A stretch of 64,000 nt of DNA, taken from contig JACKER010000033.1 of assembly GCA_020632925.1 (NCBI GenBank), positions 1 through 64,000 on the forward strand. The letters run 5' to 3'. Source of the DNA: Alphaproteobacteria bacterium (GTDB lineage: Bacteria; Myxococcota_A; UBA796; GCA-2862545). The translations under genes and the position numbers were made by a program. The stretch's first letter is position 1. Each line of letters starts with the position of its first letter. Below are positions 9,154 to 17,661 of this stretch, piece by piece. The notes under the pieces are model-generated. The model was not told where the DNA came from, did not search any database, and saw nothing but the letters and a program-made list of their open reading frames with translations.

Positions 9154-9338
9154 GGTCGAGCTCCCTGTCGCGCGGTGCGCGAGGCGGGACGCAAGTTACC
9201 GTCCGCGACGCGCGAGGGCAACCGGGAGCCCGTCCCATCGTCCCCACGCCCTGTTTCCGGCCACCAGGTCTCCCCCGCCCCTGTGATGTGGCGCGGGGTC
9301 GAGACATGGGAGGATGAACGGCCAGCCAGAGAGGTCCC

Positions 9339-12300
9339 TTGTTCGTCATCGCTCTCCTCGTCGCCTGTACCCACCCGTCCGAAGACCCGGTGCTCGACGC
9401 CGCCCCGCGCGCGGCGTTCGGCGGGCTGATCCCGTTGCACGCGTCGTTCGGTCCGGGCGGCGCGACGGTGCGGGCGCCCTTCGCGGAGGCGCCGGAGGTG
9501 GGCCTCACGTTGACGGGGTACGGCGAGGAGGGGGCGTTGACCGCGGTCGCTCTGGTGCCCCCGGCCGAGACCGGCGATCGCACCACGTTCTCCCACCCGG
9601 GCGTGACCGAGTGGTGGACGGGCACGGCCGGTGGCCTCGAGCAGGGCTTCGACGTGGATCTGCCCGGCGTGGGGACGCTCGTGCTCGAGCTCGCGCTGCG
9701 CGGCGCGGACGCGCGGATCGACGCGGATGGCCTCGGCGCGACGCTGCGCCCCTCGGAGGGTGGCGGGCTGCGGTACGAGGCGCTGCTCGCGGTGGACGCC
9801 GTCGGGACCTCGCTCCCCGCCCACATGGAGGCCACCGACGCCGGCCTGCGCCTGGTGGTCTCGACCGAGCGCGCCGTCTGGCCGGTGACCGTGGACCCGC
9901 TGCTCCCCGGCGCCGCCTGGGTGGGCGAGGGCGACGTGGGGGGCGCCTACTACGGGTACGGCACGGCGGGCGTCGGTGACGTGAACGGCGACGGCTTCGA
10001 GGACGTGGTCGTGGGCGCGCCCTACGCCGACGTCCCGGTCTCGAACGCGGGCGCCGTCTATCTGTACCTCGGGTCGGCGGCCGGGCTGTCGACGGTCGCC
10101 GCGTGGTCGAAGACCGGGACCGCCACCAACGAGTACCTCGGGTGGTCGGTGGCGGGTGCCGGTGACGTGGACGCCGACGGGTACGACGACGTGCTGGTGG
10201 GCGCCCCCGGGACCTCCAACGGCCAGCTCGACGAGGGGGCGGCCCACCTGTTCCGCGGACGGGCGAGCGGCCTGGCGCCGGCCTCCTCGTGGTCGGTCGA
10301 GAGCAACCAGCAGTCGGCCTGGACGGGGCGCTCGCTCGCGTCGGCGGGCGACGTGAACGGCGACGGGTACGACGACGTGATCGTCGGGACCTACGGCTGG
10401 AACGGGGCCGCCGGTGCCGACGAGGGGCGCGCCGACGTCTACCTCGGCGGCGCAGGAGGTCTGTCGGCCACGCCCGTCTGGACCCGGGAGAGCGGTGATG
10501 CCCAGAGCTACTACGCGTTGTCGGTCGACGGCGCGGGCGACGTGAACGGCGACGGGTACGCGGACGTCGTCGTCGGGGCCTACGGGTGGTCCAACACCAC
10601 GTTCCACGAGGGCGCCGCCTTCGTCTACTACGGCTCGCCCGGCGGACCCTCGACGACGGCCGACTGGGTGAGGGAGGGCGAGCAGAACAACGCCAGCTTC
10701 GGCGAGGCGGTCGCCGGCGCGGGCGACGTCGATGGCGACGGGTACGACGACGTCGTGGTGGGCGCCACGAACTACAACAGCCGGGGCTACGTGTTCGTCT
10801 ACCACGGGGGCGCCGCCGGGCTCGCGACCACGCCCGCCACGCGGATGACCAACGACGTCTACAGCTCGTCCTACGGCAGCGCCGTCGCCACCGCGGGCGA
10901 CGTGAACGGCGACGGGTACGACGACCTGGTGGTCGCGGCCGAGACCTACACCAACGGCGAGGGCAGCGAGGGCGCGTTCTACGTGTACCTCGGCTCGAGC
11001 CGCGGAATCGTCGAGAACCCGCTGCTGACCGGCGAATCCGATCAGGTCCAGGCGCACATGACCACGGTCGCGAGCGCCGGCGACGTCGACGGGGACGGGA
11101 CGGACGAGGTGCTGATCGGCGTCCACCGGTACGACGACGGCCAGACCGACGAGGGCGCCGTCTTCCTCTACGAGGGGGCGTACCTGCCCGACGGCGACGG
11201 CGACGGCGTGGTGGACGTGATCGATCGGTGCCCCGCGGCGGCCGACCCCGAGCAGCTCGACCTCGACGAGGACGGGGTGGGCAACGCGTGCGACATCCCG
11301 CTGCTCGCGACCGATGGGGACGTGACCTGGGGCGGCTCGGTCCAGCTCGTGGCCTCGGGCCTGGGCGTGGGGGAGCAGGTGCGCTTCTACGGCGCGATCG
11401 GCGCCGGTGGGGCGGGGCCCTGCCCCGTGGACCTGGGTGGGCTCTGCCTCGATGTGGGCGCGGGCGCGGGGACGCTCGGGGTGGCCACGGCGGACGCGAC
11501 GGGGGTGGCGACGCTGGCGGTGAGCGTCCCCGGCTTCGTCGTCGCGGGCGGGGAGTACGTCGTGCAGGTGGCCGTGCCGCGCGGCGTGGGCGGCGCGTCC
11601 TCGGTCGCCTCGGAGCTGCTCGACGTCCAGCGGCTCCTCGACTGGGACGGGGACGGTCTGCGGGACGTGGTGGAGGTCGCCATCGGCACCGATCCCGGGC
11701 TCGCCGACACCGACGGGGACGGGCTGAGCGACAGCTTCGAGCTCCGCCCCCACTACGACCCGACCTCCCCGGACGCGGACGGCGACGGCGTGGACGACGC
11801 CTCGGACGTCTGCCGGGCGGGCGACGACGGGCTGGATACCGACGGCGACGGGGTCGCTGACGCCTGCGACAGCTGCCCGGTGGACGCCGACGCGACGCAG
11901 ACGGACACCGACGGCGACGGGCTCGGCGACGTGTGCGACGGCGCGGTGCTGGTGGCCGCGGGCTTCCGCGAGGCCAACCAGGCGCGCGCGAGCGTGGGTG
12001 ACGTGGTCGCGAGCGCCGGCGACGTGAACGGCGACGGGTACGACGACGTCATCGTCGGCGCTCCGGAGTACGACGACGGCCAGACCGACGAGGGCGCGGC
12101 CGGGGTGTTCCTCGGCGGGCCTGCGGGCGTGGCCGCCACCACGGTCTGGGCCGCGGAGGGCAACCAGGCGGGCGCCTGGTTCGGGGCGGCGGTCGCGAGC
12201 GCGGGCGACGTGAACGGCGACGGGTACGACGACGTGATCGTCGGCATCCCGTACTGGAACGGGGGCCAGAACGACGAGGGCGCCGCTCGGATCTACCTCG

Positions 12301-13298
12301 GGAGCGCCTCAGGCCCCGTGAGCCCGGCGGCGTGGACGGTCGAGGGCAACGTCGCGGACGACCGGTACGGCTGGCAGGTGGACTCGGCGGGCGACGTGAA
12401 CGGCGACGGGTACGACGATGTCATCGTCGGCTCCCGCTACGGCACCAGCGACGGGCTCACGGAGCGCGGTCGCGCGGACGTGTACCTCGGTGGTCCTGCC
12501 GGCCCCTCCACGACCCCCGCCTGGTCCGCCGTGGGTGCGATGGCCTACGCGTACCTCGGGTCGGGCGTGGCGGGCGTCGGGGACGTGAACCGCGACGGGT
12601 ACGACGACATCGTGGTCGGCGAGCCCGGCTGGGACGACACGAGCGGGGAGGTGACGGTCGCCAACCTCGGCCGCGTGCTGCTCTTCGCCGGGTCCCCGGC
12701 GGGACCGAGCACCGAGCCGCTGTGGGTCTACGTCGGCGACGACGACTACACGGCCATCGGCTACCGCGTGTCGGCCGCGGGCGACGTGAACGGCGACGGG
12801 TACGAGGACTTCATGTCCGCCTACGAGCGGTTCTCGAACGGGGAGGCGGACGAGGGCGCCGTGCTGGTCTGGCTCGGCTCCCCGATCGGCCCGGTGATGA
12901 ACCCGCGACGGCTCGAGGGCAACCAGTTCGAGGCGTACCTGGGCCGGGGCCTCGCAGCCGCCGGGGACGTGAACGGTGACGGGTACGACGACGTGATCGC
13001 GGGCGCCGAGCGGTACAGCCACGGGCAGAACCTGGAGGGCGCCGCGTTCCTCTACCTCGGGTCGGCGAACGGGTTGCGAACATCCGAGGCCTGGATCGGC
13101 GAGTCGAACCAGGCGGCGACCGGCTACGACTACTACTGCGACTGCTACACGAACCTGGCGCGCTACGGCAACGCGGTGGCCGGGGCCGGCGACGTGGACG
13201 GCGACGGGTTCGACGACGTGGTCGTGGGCGCCTACGAGTACGACGGTGGGCAGCGCGACGAAGGCCGCGTCTACTTCTACCTCGGGCAGGCCCCGTAG
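9339..13298 (+). CDS. Giant lipoprotein with two seven-repeat FG-GAP propellers joined by thrombospondin type-3 repeats
   Basis: 1319 residues starting at TTG 9339 behind an AGAGAGG ribosome site. The short leader (FVIALLVAC) has lipobox LVAC with Cys at residue 10. After a beta-rich N-terminal domain there are seven FG-GAP units (GDVNGDGYDDVVVG type) at about residues 205-600. A thrombospondin type-3 stretch (DGDGDGVVDVIDRCP) follows, then a separate domain of about 100 residues (657-763), more type-3 repeats to about 865, and seven further FG-GAP units to the end. Each FG-GAP unit carries a DxNxDGxxD calcium loop. Seven plus seven suggests two integrin-alpha-like seven-bladed propellers on a calcium-rich rod. 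Likely a surface adhesion or binding protein. It abuts the convergent gene that stops at 13299. Confidence 0.85.
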   Translation: MFVIALLVACTHPSEDPVLDAAPRAAFGGLIPLHASFGPGGATVRAPFAEAPEVGLTLTGYGEEGALTAVALVPPAETGDRTTFSHPGVTEWWTGTAGGLEQGFDVDLPGVGTLVLELALRGADARIDADGLGATLRPSEGGGLRYEALLAVDAVGTSLPAHMEATDAGLRLVVSTERAVWPVTVDPLLPGAAWVGEGDVGGAYYGYGTAGVGDVNGDGFEDVVVGAPYADVPVSNAGAVYLYLGSAAGLSTVAAWSKTGTATNEYLGWSVAGAGDVDADGYDDVLVGAPGTSNGQLDEGAAHLFRGRASGLAPASSWSVESNQQSAWTGRSLASAGDVNGDGYDDVIVGTYGWNGAAGADEGRADVYLGGAGGLSATPVWTRESGDAQSYYALSVDGAGDVNGDGYADVVVGAYGWSNTTFHEGAAFVYYGSPGGPSTTADWVREGEQNNASFGEAVAGAGDVDGDGYDDVVVGATNYNSRGYVFVYHGGAAGLATTPATRMTNDVYSSSYGSAVATAGDVNGDGYDDLVVAAETYTNGEGSEGAFYVYLGSSRGIVENPLLTGESDQVQAHMTTVASAGDVDGDGTDEVLIGVHRYDDGQTDEGAVFLYEGAYLPDGDGDGVVDVIDRCPAAADPEQLDLDEDGVGNACDIPLLATDGDVTWGGSVQLVASGLGVGEQVRFYGAIGAGGAGPCPVDLGGLCLDVGAGAGTLGVATADATGVATLAVSVPGFVVAGGEYVVQVAVPRGVGGASSVASELLDVQRLLDWDGDGLRDVVEVAIGTDPGLADTDGDGLSDSFELRPHYDPTSPDADGDGVDDASDVCRAGDDGLDTDGDGVADACDSCPVDADATQTDTDGDGLGDVCDGAVLVAAGFREANQARASVGDVVASAGDVNGDGYDDVIVGAPEYDDGQTDEGAAGVFLGGPAGVAATTVWAAEGNQAGAWFGAAVASAGDVNGDGYDDVIVGIPYWNGGQNDEGAARIYLGSASGPVSPAAWTVEGNVADDRYGWQVDSAGDVNGDGYDDVIVGSRYGTSDGLTERGRADVYLGGPAGPSTTPAWSAVGAMAYAYLGSGVAGVGDVNRDGYDDIVVGEPGWDDTSGEVTVANLGRVLLFAGSPAGPSTEPLWVYVGDDDYTAIGYRVSAAGDVNGDGYEDFMSAYERFSNGEADEGAVLVWLGSPIGPVMNPRRLEGNQFEAYLGRGLAAAGDVNGDGYDDVIAGAERYSHGQNLEGAAFLYLGSANGLRTSEAWIGESNQAATGYDYYCDCYTNLARYGNAVAGAGDVDGDGFDDVVVGAYEYDGGQRDEGRVYFYLGQAP
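9960..13230 (+). repeat. Homogenised DNA repeats encoding FG-GAP calcium loops
   Basis: Near-identical runs built on GGCGACGTGAACGGCGACGG plus TACGACGACGT recur 14 times, in two blocks (about 9970-11110 and 12010-13220), once per FG-GAP unit. Several copies are identical at third codon positions. This goes beyond protein conservation and suggests recent duplication or gene conversion among units. Such runs are also places where short-read assemblies can collapse. Confidence 0.75.
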
Positions 13299-14291
13299 CT
13301 ACCGGAGCTCGGGGATCGCGCGGCCGAGCGCGCCATAGACCAGGCCCTCGACCTCGTCCGTGCGCAGCGAGCGCGCGCCCGCCTCGTCTCCGGCCCGCTC
13401 CCGGAGCACCGAGAGCAGCGCGCGGTGCAGCGTCGTCGCTCCCGGTGCGTGCAGCTCCTCCCCGATCGCGCGGGCGGCGGCCTCCCCGTCGCGGCGCCAG
13501 ACCAGGAGCACGCGGATCGCGTCCGCCTCGGGCTGGACCGCGCGGGCGCCGGGGCCTGTCACCGCCTTCGTGAGCCACTCCTCGGCCTCGTCCACGGGAT
13601 CGCCGCGAAGCAGGTGCCCGAGGGAGCGCGCGACCGCGGCCCACGCGAAGGCGCCGGTGCCCGGGCGGGCGTCGGCCCAGTCCACCGCGGCGTCGCCGTC
13701 GCCGTCGTTGAGCGCGAGCATCGCGAGGTTCAGGCGGGCGGCCGTGCGCACGCTTCGGCTCACGAACCCGCGCGTCGCGAGGCGCTCGAGCGCCGCCTTC
13801 GCCTCCAGCGTCCGGCCGAGCTCCAGCGCCTCGAGCGTGCGCGCGAGCTGGTGGTTCGACCACACGCGCTGTCCCGCCCAGGCGACCGCGAAGGCGCCCA
13901 TCCCGAAGGTCAGCGCCGGCACCCAGCTGCGCAGCCCGATCGTCACCACGATCACCAGCCACAGCAGCGAGGGGAGCGCGACGAGCACGGGGATGCCGAG
14001 CATCAGCCCGTGCAGCGGGCGGGATCGGTGGCCGCGGACATCGGTGAGCTCCGGCCGGTGGCCCGCGTGGTTGCGCTCCACCCCGAGCGCCACGCCACCC
14101 GCCATCGCGACCAGCGCCGCCCCGCCGAGCCCCCAGAACGCGCCGGCGTTCGGGATCCCGAACACCAGCTGGAGCGTCGCCCCCACCGCCGTCCCCGCCG
14201 TCGCGCCCGCCATGCCCCACGCGAGCAGCGCGGTGGCCCAGGACCAGGCCGCGGGAGCGTCGTCGGTGTCCGGCGGCTCGAACTCGTTCAC
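13299..14291 (-). CDS. Membrane protein with C-terminal helical (TPR-like) domain
   Basis: 330 residues when started at GTG 14291, which overlaps the TGA of the upstream lipoprotein gene (GTGA). The N-terminal half has about four hydrophobic segments (ATALLAWGMAGATAG; GLGGAALVAMAGGVAL; LHGLMLGIPVLVAL; ALTFGMGAFAVAWAG). From about residue 135 the protein is a soluble alpha-helical domain with paired helices resembling TPR units (LEALELGRTLEAKAALERL; WAAVARSLGHLLRG). No catalytic motif. It is the last gene of a coupled three-gene unit. A scaffold role in a membrane complex with the lipoprotein is inferred only from the coupling. Confidence 0.65.
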   Translation of the reverse strand: MNEFEPPDTDDAPAAWSWATALLAWGMAGATAGTAVGATLQLVFGIPNAGAFWGLGGAALVAMAGGVALGVERNHAGHRPELTDVRGHRSRPLHGLMLGIPVLVALPSLLWLVIVVTIGLRSWVPALTFGMGAFAVAWAGQRVWSNHQLARTLEALELGRTLEAKAALERLATRGFVSRSVRTAARLNLAMLALNDGDGDAAVDWADARPGTGAFAWAAVARSLGHLLRGDPVDEAEEWLTKAVTGPGARAVQPEADAIRVLLVWRRDGEAAARAIGEELHAPGATTLHRALLSVLRERAGDEAGARSLRTDEVEGLVYGALGRAIPELR

Positions 14292-15181
14292 GGCGTGACG
14301 GGGACCTCGGCGTTCGGCTGTTCCTTCGGTATCACCGGCTTCGGCAGGAGCATCGGCGCCTTGACGCCGAAGCGCCCCTTCGGATCGACCGAGAACGGCC
14401 CGAGCCACTCCTGGAGCTGCGCCGCGTGCCCGACCAGGTCCCCCTCGATCACCGCCTCGAAGTACCCCAGGGAGCTGGCCGTCATCGGCGGGGGCAGGGG
14501 AGCGGCCGCGATCCAGGTCTGCTGCCGGTCGTACGAGGCGGCTGCCCAGGCATCCACCACCTGGGGCCACATCGTGCCCATCGAGCCCATCGCGATCTGG
14601 GTCGCGCGGTCGGCCGCGCCGAAGCGGTCGATCAGCGTCTGGTACGCCGTCACCCGGTCGGAGAGCGAGATGCGCAGCGTGCCTCCGCCCTGGGCCTCGC
14701 GGCAGAGCGAGGCGTACCGGATCCAACCCTCGAGGTCCGCCTCCGTCACCGCCAGCTGCTCCCCGTCGTCCTTGGTCCACACCGACAGCGCTCGCTGCTG
14801 GAGGTTCCACAGCTTGCCGTCGTCGGGGCCGATCGGGCCGTCGCCGTGGTCCGTCACCCACACGAGGTGCGAGCGCGCGACCGAGCCGTCGAGCCCGACG
14901 GCGTTCGCCAGCGTTCCCCCGTCGTCGCGGATGCGCTGCAGCCAGGCGGTCGCCGCGTCCGGATCCGAGCGGAAGCGCTTGGCGACCTCTCCCAACACGA
15001 GCTCGCGGTCGCCGCGGGCGGGCAGCGGTCGACCTGAGAGGACCTCGAGCCAGTCCACCACGTCCATGCCGTCCTCGCAGGTCAGCGAGCGGCCGTCGGC
15101 CTCGGCGAGGACGTTGTCCGTCGTGGAGCAGTCCACCGCGGGCGAGCAGCCCGCGAGCACCGCGAGGAGCAGCCCGGTCAC
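14288..15181 (-). CDS. Lipoprotein of unknown function
   Basis: 297 residues starting at GTG 15181, overlapping the upstream TGA (GTGA). The leader MTGLLLAVLAGCSP has lipobox LAGC (Cys12), so it should be a lipid-anchored envelope protein. The mature domain contains Cys near its N terminus (VDCSTTDNV; LTCEDGMD) that may pair, then an alpha-helical region rich in Trp and Ala without recognisable motifs. It lies in the middle of a three-gene unit between a small coiled-coil-like protein and a membrane/TPR-like protein. No family was recognised. Confidence 0.65.
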   Translation of the reverse strand: MTGLLLAVLAGCSPAVDCSTTDNVLAEADGRSLTCEDGMDVVDWLEVLSGRPLPARGDRELVLGEVAKRFRSDPDAATAWLQRIRDDGGTLANAVGLDGSVARSHLVWVTDHGDGPIGPDDGKLWNLQQRALSVWTKDDGEQLAVTEADLEGWIRYASLCREAQGGGTLRISLSDRVTAYQTLIDRFGAADRATQIAMGSMGTMWPQVVDAWAAASYDRQQTWIAAAPLPPPMTASSLGYFEAVIEGDLVGHAAQLQEWLGPFSVDPKGRFGVKAPMLLPKPVIPKEQPNAEVPVTP

Positions 15182-15657
15182 GCGCCCGCGCCGAGCAGCC
15201 AGTACGGGCTGCCCTGGAGCTGCTGCTTGAGCTGCGTGACCTCCTGCGGGCGCAGCTCGAAGGTCTGCGGCTGGCCGGTGCGCGGATCCATCTGCGTCGC
15301 GAACCAGCGCTCGCCCACCTTGGTCTTGTGGAGCATGAAGCCGCGCGGATCGTCGTAGACCACGTTGAGGTCGGCCGCGGTGAGCGGGCGGTTGGGGTCG
15401 TCGACCTCCTCCTCCTTCGGCTCGTCGGCGGCGACGGGCGGCGGCGTGAGCTTCTCGATGACCTCGTCGACCTCCCAGCGGGCCTCGAGGTCGCCGATCG
15501 TGCGCTTCGCCTGCTCGAGGTGATCGAGCACCGCCTTTCGGTCGGGGAACGTCGCCGCCAGCGCCTCGAGCTCGGCCTTGATGGGGTCGCGCTCCTTCCA
15601 GCTCGCCTTGCCCAACCGCGCGACCAGCGCGTCGAGGGCCTCGTACGAGGTCGCCAT
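15178..15657 (-). CDS. Small charged helical protein of unknown function
   Basis: 159 residues from ATG 15657 (MATSYEALDALVARLGKASW). The first 80 residues are strongly helical and charged and could form a coiled coil (RKAVLDHLEQAKRTIGDLEAR). A Pro/Glu-rich linker follows, then a C-terminal region with DPRGFMLHKTKVGERWF. No signal peptide or membrane segment, so cytoplasmic. It is the first gene of a unit joined by GTGA overlaps to a lipoprotein and a membrane/TPR-like protein. It is divergent from the cyclic-nucleotide-binding gene with 60 bases between them. Function unknown. Confidence 0.65.
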   Translation of the reverse strand: MATSYEALDALVARLGKASWKERDPIKAELEALAATFPDRKAVLDHLEQAKRTIGDLEARWEVDEVIEKLTPPPVAADEPKEEEVDDPNRPLTAADLNVVYDDPRGFMLHKTKVGERWFATQMDPRTGQPQTFELRPQEVTQLKQQLQGSPYWLLGAGA

Positions 15658-15717
15658 GGTCCTCCCTCCGTCCGGTGACGGGTATCCCGAGAGCACAGGC
15701 CGGGCTACGCTCGCGCC

Positions 15718-17127
15718 GTGGCGTTCCTGGACACGTTCGGACCGACCCAGCGGCTCCTCTTCGAGGAGGCGGCGACCCCCCTGCGCCTGGAGAAGGGGGA
15801 GCTGCTCATCCGGCGCGGGGAGCCGGGCGGCGACGTGTACCTGCTGCGCTCGGGCAAGCTCGAGGTGGTCGACACGCGCACCACGCCCGAGACCATCCTG
15901 AACACGCTCACCGAGGGCACGGTGGTCGGCGAGATGGCGTTCGTGGACGACTCGCCGCGGTCTGTCGACGTGCGCGCCGGGCAGGAGGCGGAGGTCCTGC
16001 GCTGGACGCGGGAGGACCTGCGCAGCCTGCTCTCGCGCCACCCGGATCTGGCCGCCGCCTTCTACCAGCAGGTCGCGCGGCTCGCGGCGACGCGCATCCG
16101 GTACCTCACGGAGGGCGCGGTCTCCGGCGGCTTCGGGAGCTCGGACCAGGTGCCCGACGCCGACGAGGTACGCGCCTGGGTCGCCCGTATCGTCGAGCAC
16201 ACCAAGGTCGCGCTGCCGCCGGTCGAGACGGCGCTCCGCCGCGACCCCGACGACCCGCACGCCGCGCAGAAGGTGCGCGAGGTGCTCGACCACGTCGAGG
16301 CTGAGGTGGACCAGCTGTTCACGGCGACCCGCGATCCGGCCGCCGGCCAGCTCGCCTCGGAGCTCCTCGGTCGCGAGCTGCACCCGTACCTCGTGCGCTC
16401 CTCGCTCGCGGAGCGCTCCATCCGCCGGCCGCAGGGCGTGGTCGCGACCGCGGAGGTGATGGCGCACGTGCTGGTGGACGCGCCGGGCGGCGAGGGCCGG
16501 ATGGGCGAGATCGTGGACCGCTGGCTGCTCGATCGGCCGACGCTGCGGGCGCTGCGCTCGATGGGCACGCCGATCGTGGAGCAGGTCGTGCACCACCTCC
16601 CGTCGCACCGGAACCGGCGCGTGCTGCTGGTGGACGCGGGCACGGGCTCGCTGGTGGCGCGGATGGTGGAGAGCCTGACGCACCCGCCGACGCTGCTGAC
16701 CGTGATGGACCAGAGCCGCGACGCGCTCGCGCTGCTCGACGTGGGGCTGGTGGACCGCCCGCGCGGCTGCGAGCTGCAGTCGGTGCAGGAGAGCCTCGCG
16801 CGGTTCGCCATGGGGGCCGGGCGCATCGATCTCCCGAAGCAGGACGCGGTCGTGCTGCACAACCTGCTCGAGTACCTCCCGGAGCGGCTCGCGGCCTCGC
16901 TGCTGGAGGTCGCGCGGGGGCTCTTGTCCGCGGACGGCTTCGTGCTGGTCTCGACGCTCGGGCCCTCGCGGGACCGGGTGTTCCTCGACCGGCTGCTCTC
17001 CTGGCCGACGATCCGGCGGACGCGCGGCGGGCTCACGAGCCTGCTGGAGGCGGCGGGCCTGCAGGTGACGGGCATCGCGGGTCTGGCGGCGCCGTCCCTT
17101 CTCGCGGTCGCCACCCCGAAGAAGTAG
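15718..17127 (+). CDS. Cyclic-nucleotide-binding domain fused to PhcB-like SAM methyltransferase
   Basis: 469 residues from GTG 15718. Residues about 10-125 form a Crp-type cyclic-nucleotide-binding domain (GELLIRRGEPGGDVYLLRSGKLEV; VVGEMAFVDDSPRSVDV), though the phosphate-binding cassette shows SPRS where RxA is usual. A helical linker follows. From about 215 to the end it resembles the PhcB-type methyltransferase family (3-hydroxypalmitate methyl ester synthesis in Ralstonia), with a weak SAM motif (VLLVDAGTG, about 302) and VVLHNLLEYLPE (about 378). No HTH, so not a transcription factor. A methyl-ester signal synthase controlled by a cyclic nucleotide is a reasonable hypothesis. The degenerate SAM motif leaves activity uncertain. 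It converges with the GNAT gene with one base between stops. Confidence 0.7.
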   Translation: MAFLDTFGPTQRLLFEEAATPLRLEKGELLIRRGEPGGDVYLLRSGKLEVVDTRTTPETILNTLTEGTVVGEMAFVDDSPRSVDVRAGQEAEVLRWTREDLRSLLSRHPDLAAAFYQQVARLAATRIRYLTEGAVSGGFGSSDQVPDADEVRAWVARIVEHTKVALPPVETALRRDPDDPHAAQKVREVLDHVEAEVDQLFTATRDPAAGQLASELLGRELHPYLVRSSLAERSIRRPQGVVATAEVMAHVLVDAPGGEGRMGEIVDRWLLDRPTLRALRSMGTPIVEQVVHHLPSHRNRRVLLVDAGTGSLVARMVESLTHPPTLLTVMDQSRDALALLDVGLVDRPRGCELQSVQESLARFAMGAGRIDLPKQDAVVLHNLLEYLPERLAASLLEVARGLLSADGFVLVSTLGPSRDRVFLDRLLSWPTIRRTRGGLTSLLEAAGLQVTGIAGLAAPSLLAVATPKK

Positions 17128-17128
17128 G

Positions 17129-17626
17129 TCAGACCCGCGAGAACGCCGCCAGCAGCCGCGCGACGCCACCACCGGCGAGCGCGCTCGGCTTGAGCTCGAT
17201 GGCCATGAAGGCCTCGTCGCGGCCCTTCTCCCAGCGCACGCCGTAGGTGCTGCCCGGCTGGAAGCCGAAGCGGCGGTAGTAACGGGGGTCGCCGACCAGG
17301 ATGACGGAGCCGTAGCCACGGAGCGCGATGCGCCGAAGGCCCTCGCGGATCAAGGCGCCGCCGATGCCCTTGCCCTGGTGGTCCGGGTGGACGGCGAGCG
17401 GCCCGAGCAGCGCGGCGGGGGTGGACGCACCGATGGTGGCGGGCGTGAACAGCACGTGACCGATCACCTGGTCTCCTGCTTCCACCGCGACGAGCGACAA
17501 CAGGGCCGCCCCGAGGTCGCGCACCTCGTCCACCAGCATGGCCTCGGCCTCCCGACCGAAGGCCGCCTGCTCCACCTCGCGGATCCCCGCCTCGTCGCCG
17601 GGGAGCTCCTCCCGGATCTCCGCCAC
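17129..17626 (-). CDS. GNAT-family N-acetyltransferase
   Basis: 165 residues from GTG 17626, chosen because a perfect GGAGG lies eight bases upstream; longer in-frame starts would read through the repeat array. Acetyl-CoA-dependent transferase, cytoplasmic. The acetyl-CoA-binding motif A is clear: LGPLAVHPDHQGKGIGGALIRE (about 83-104), with Q-G-K-G-I-G as the pyrophosphate loop. GDPRYYRRFGFQP is the typical motif B region of YhbS-like members. The acceptor substrate is unknown. It shares its upstream region with the divergent ATP-grasp gene 483 bases away, and the repeats lie in that gap. Confidence 0.85.
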   Translation of the reverse strand: MAEIREELPGDEAGIREVEQAAFGREAEAMLVDEVRDLGAALLSLVAVEAGDQVIGHVLFTPATIGASTPAALLGPLAVHPDHQGKGIGGALIREGLRRIALRGYGSVILVGDPRYYRRFGFQPGSTYGVRWEKGRDEAFMAIELKPSALAGGGVARLLAAFSRV

Positions 17627-17661
17627 CGCACACCTCCATGATTCGCTAAGCCGGCAGGCAC

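Noticed and set aside
9111..11753. 880-residue open frame on the minus strand opposite the FG-GAP gene
   Set aside because: It is a shadow of the highly GC-biased FG-GAP frame: His/Arg/Val-rich composition and no domain, while the plus strand encodes a clear repeat protein.
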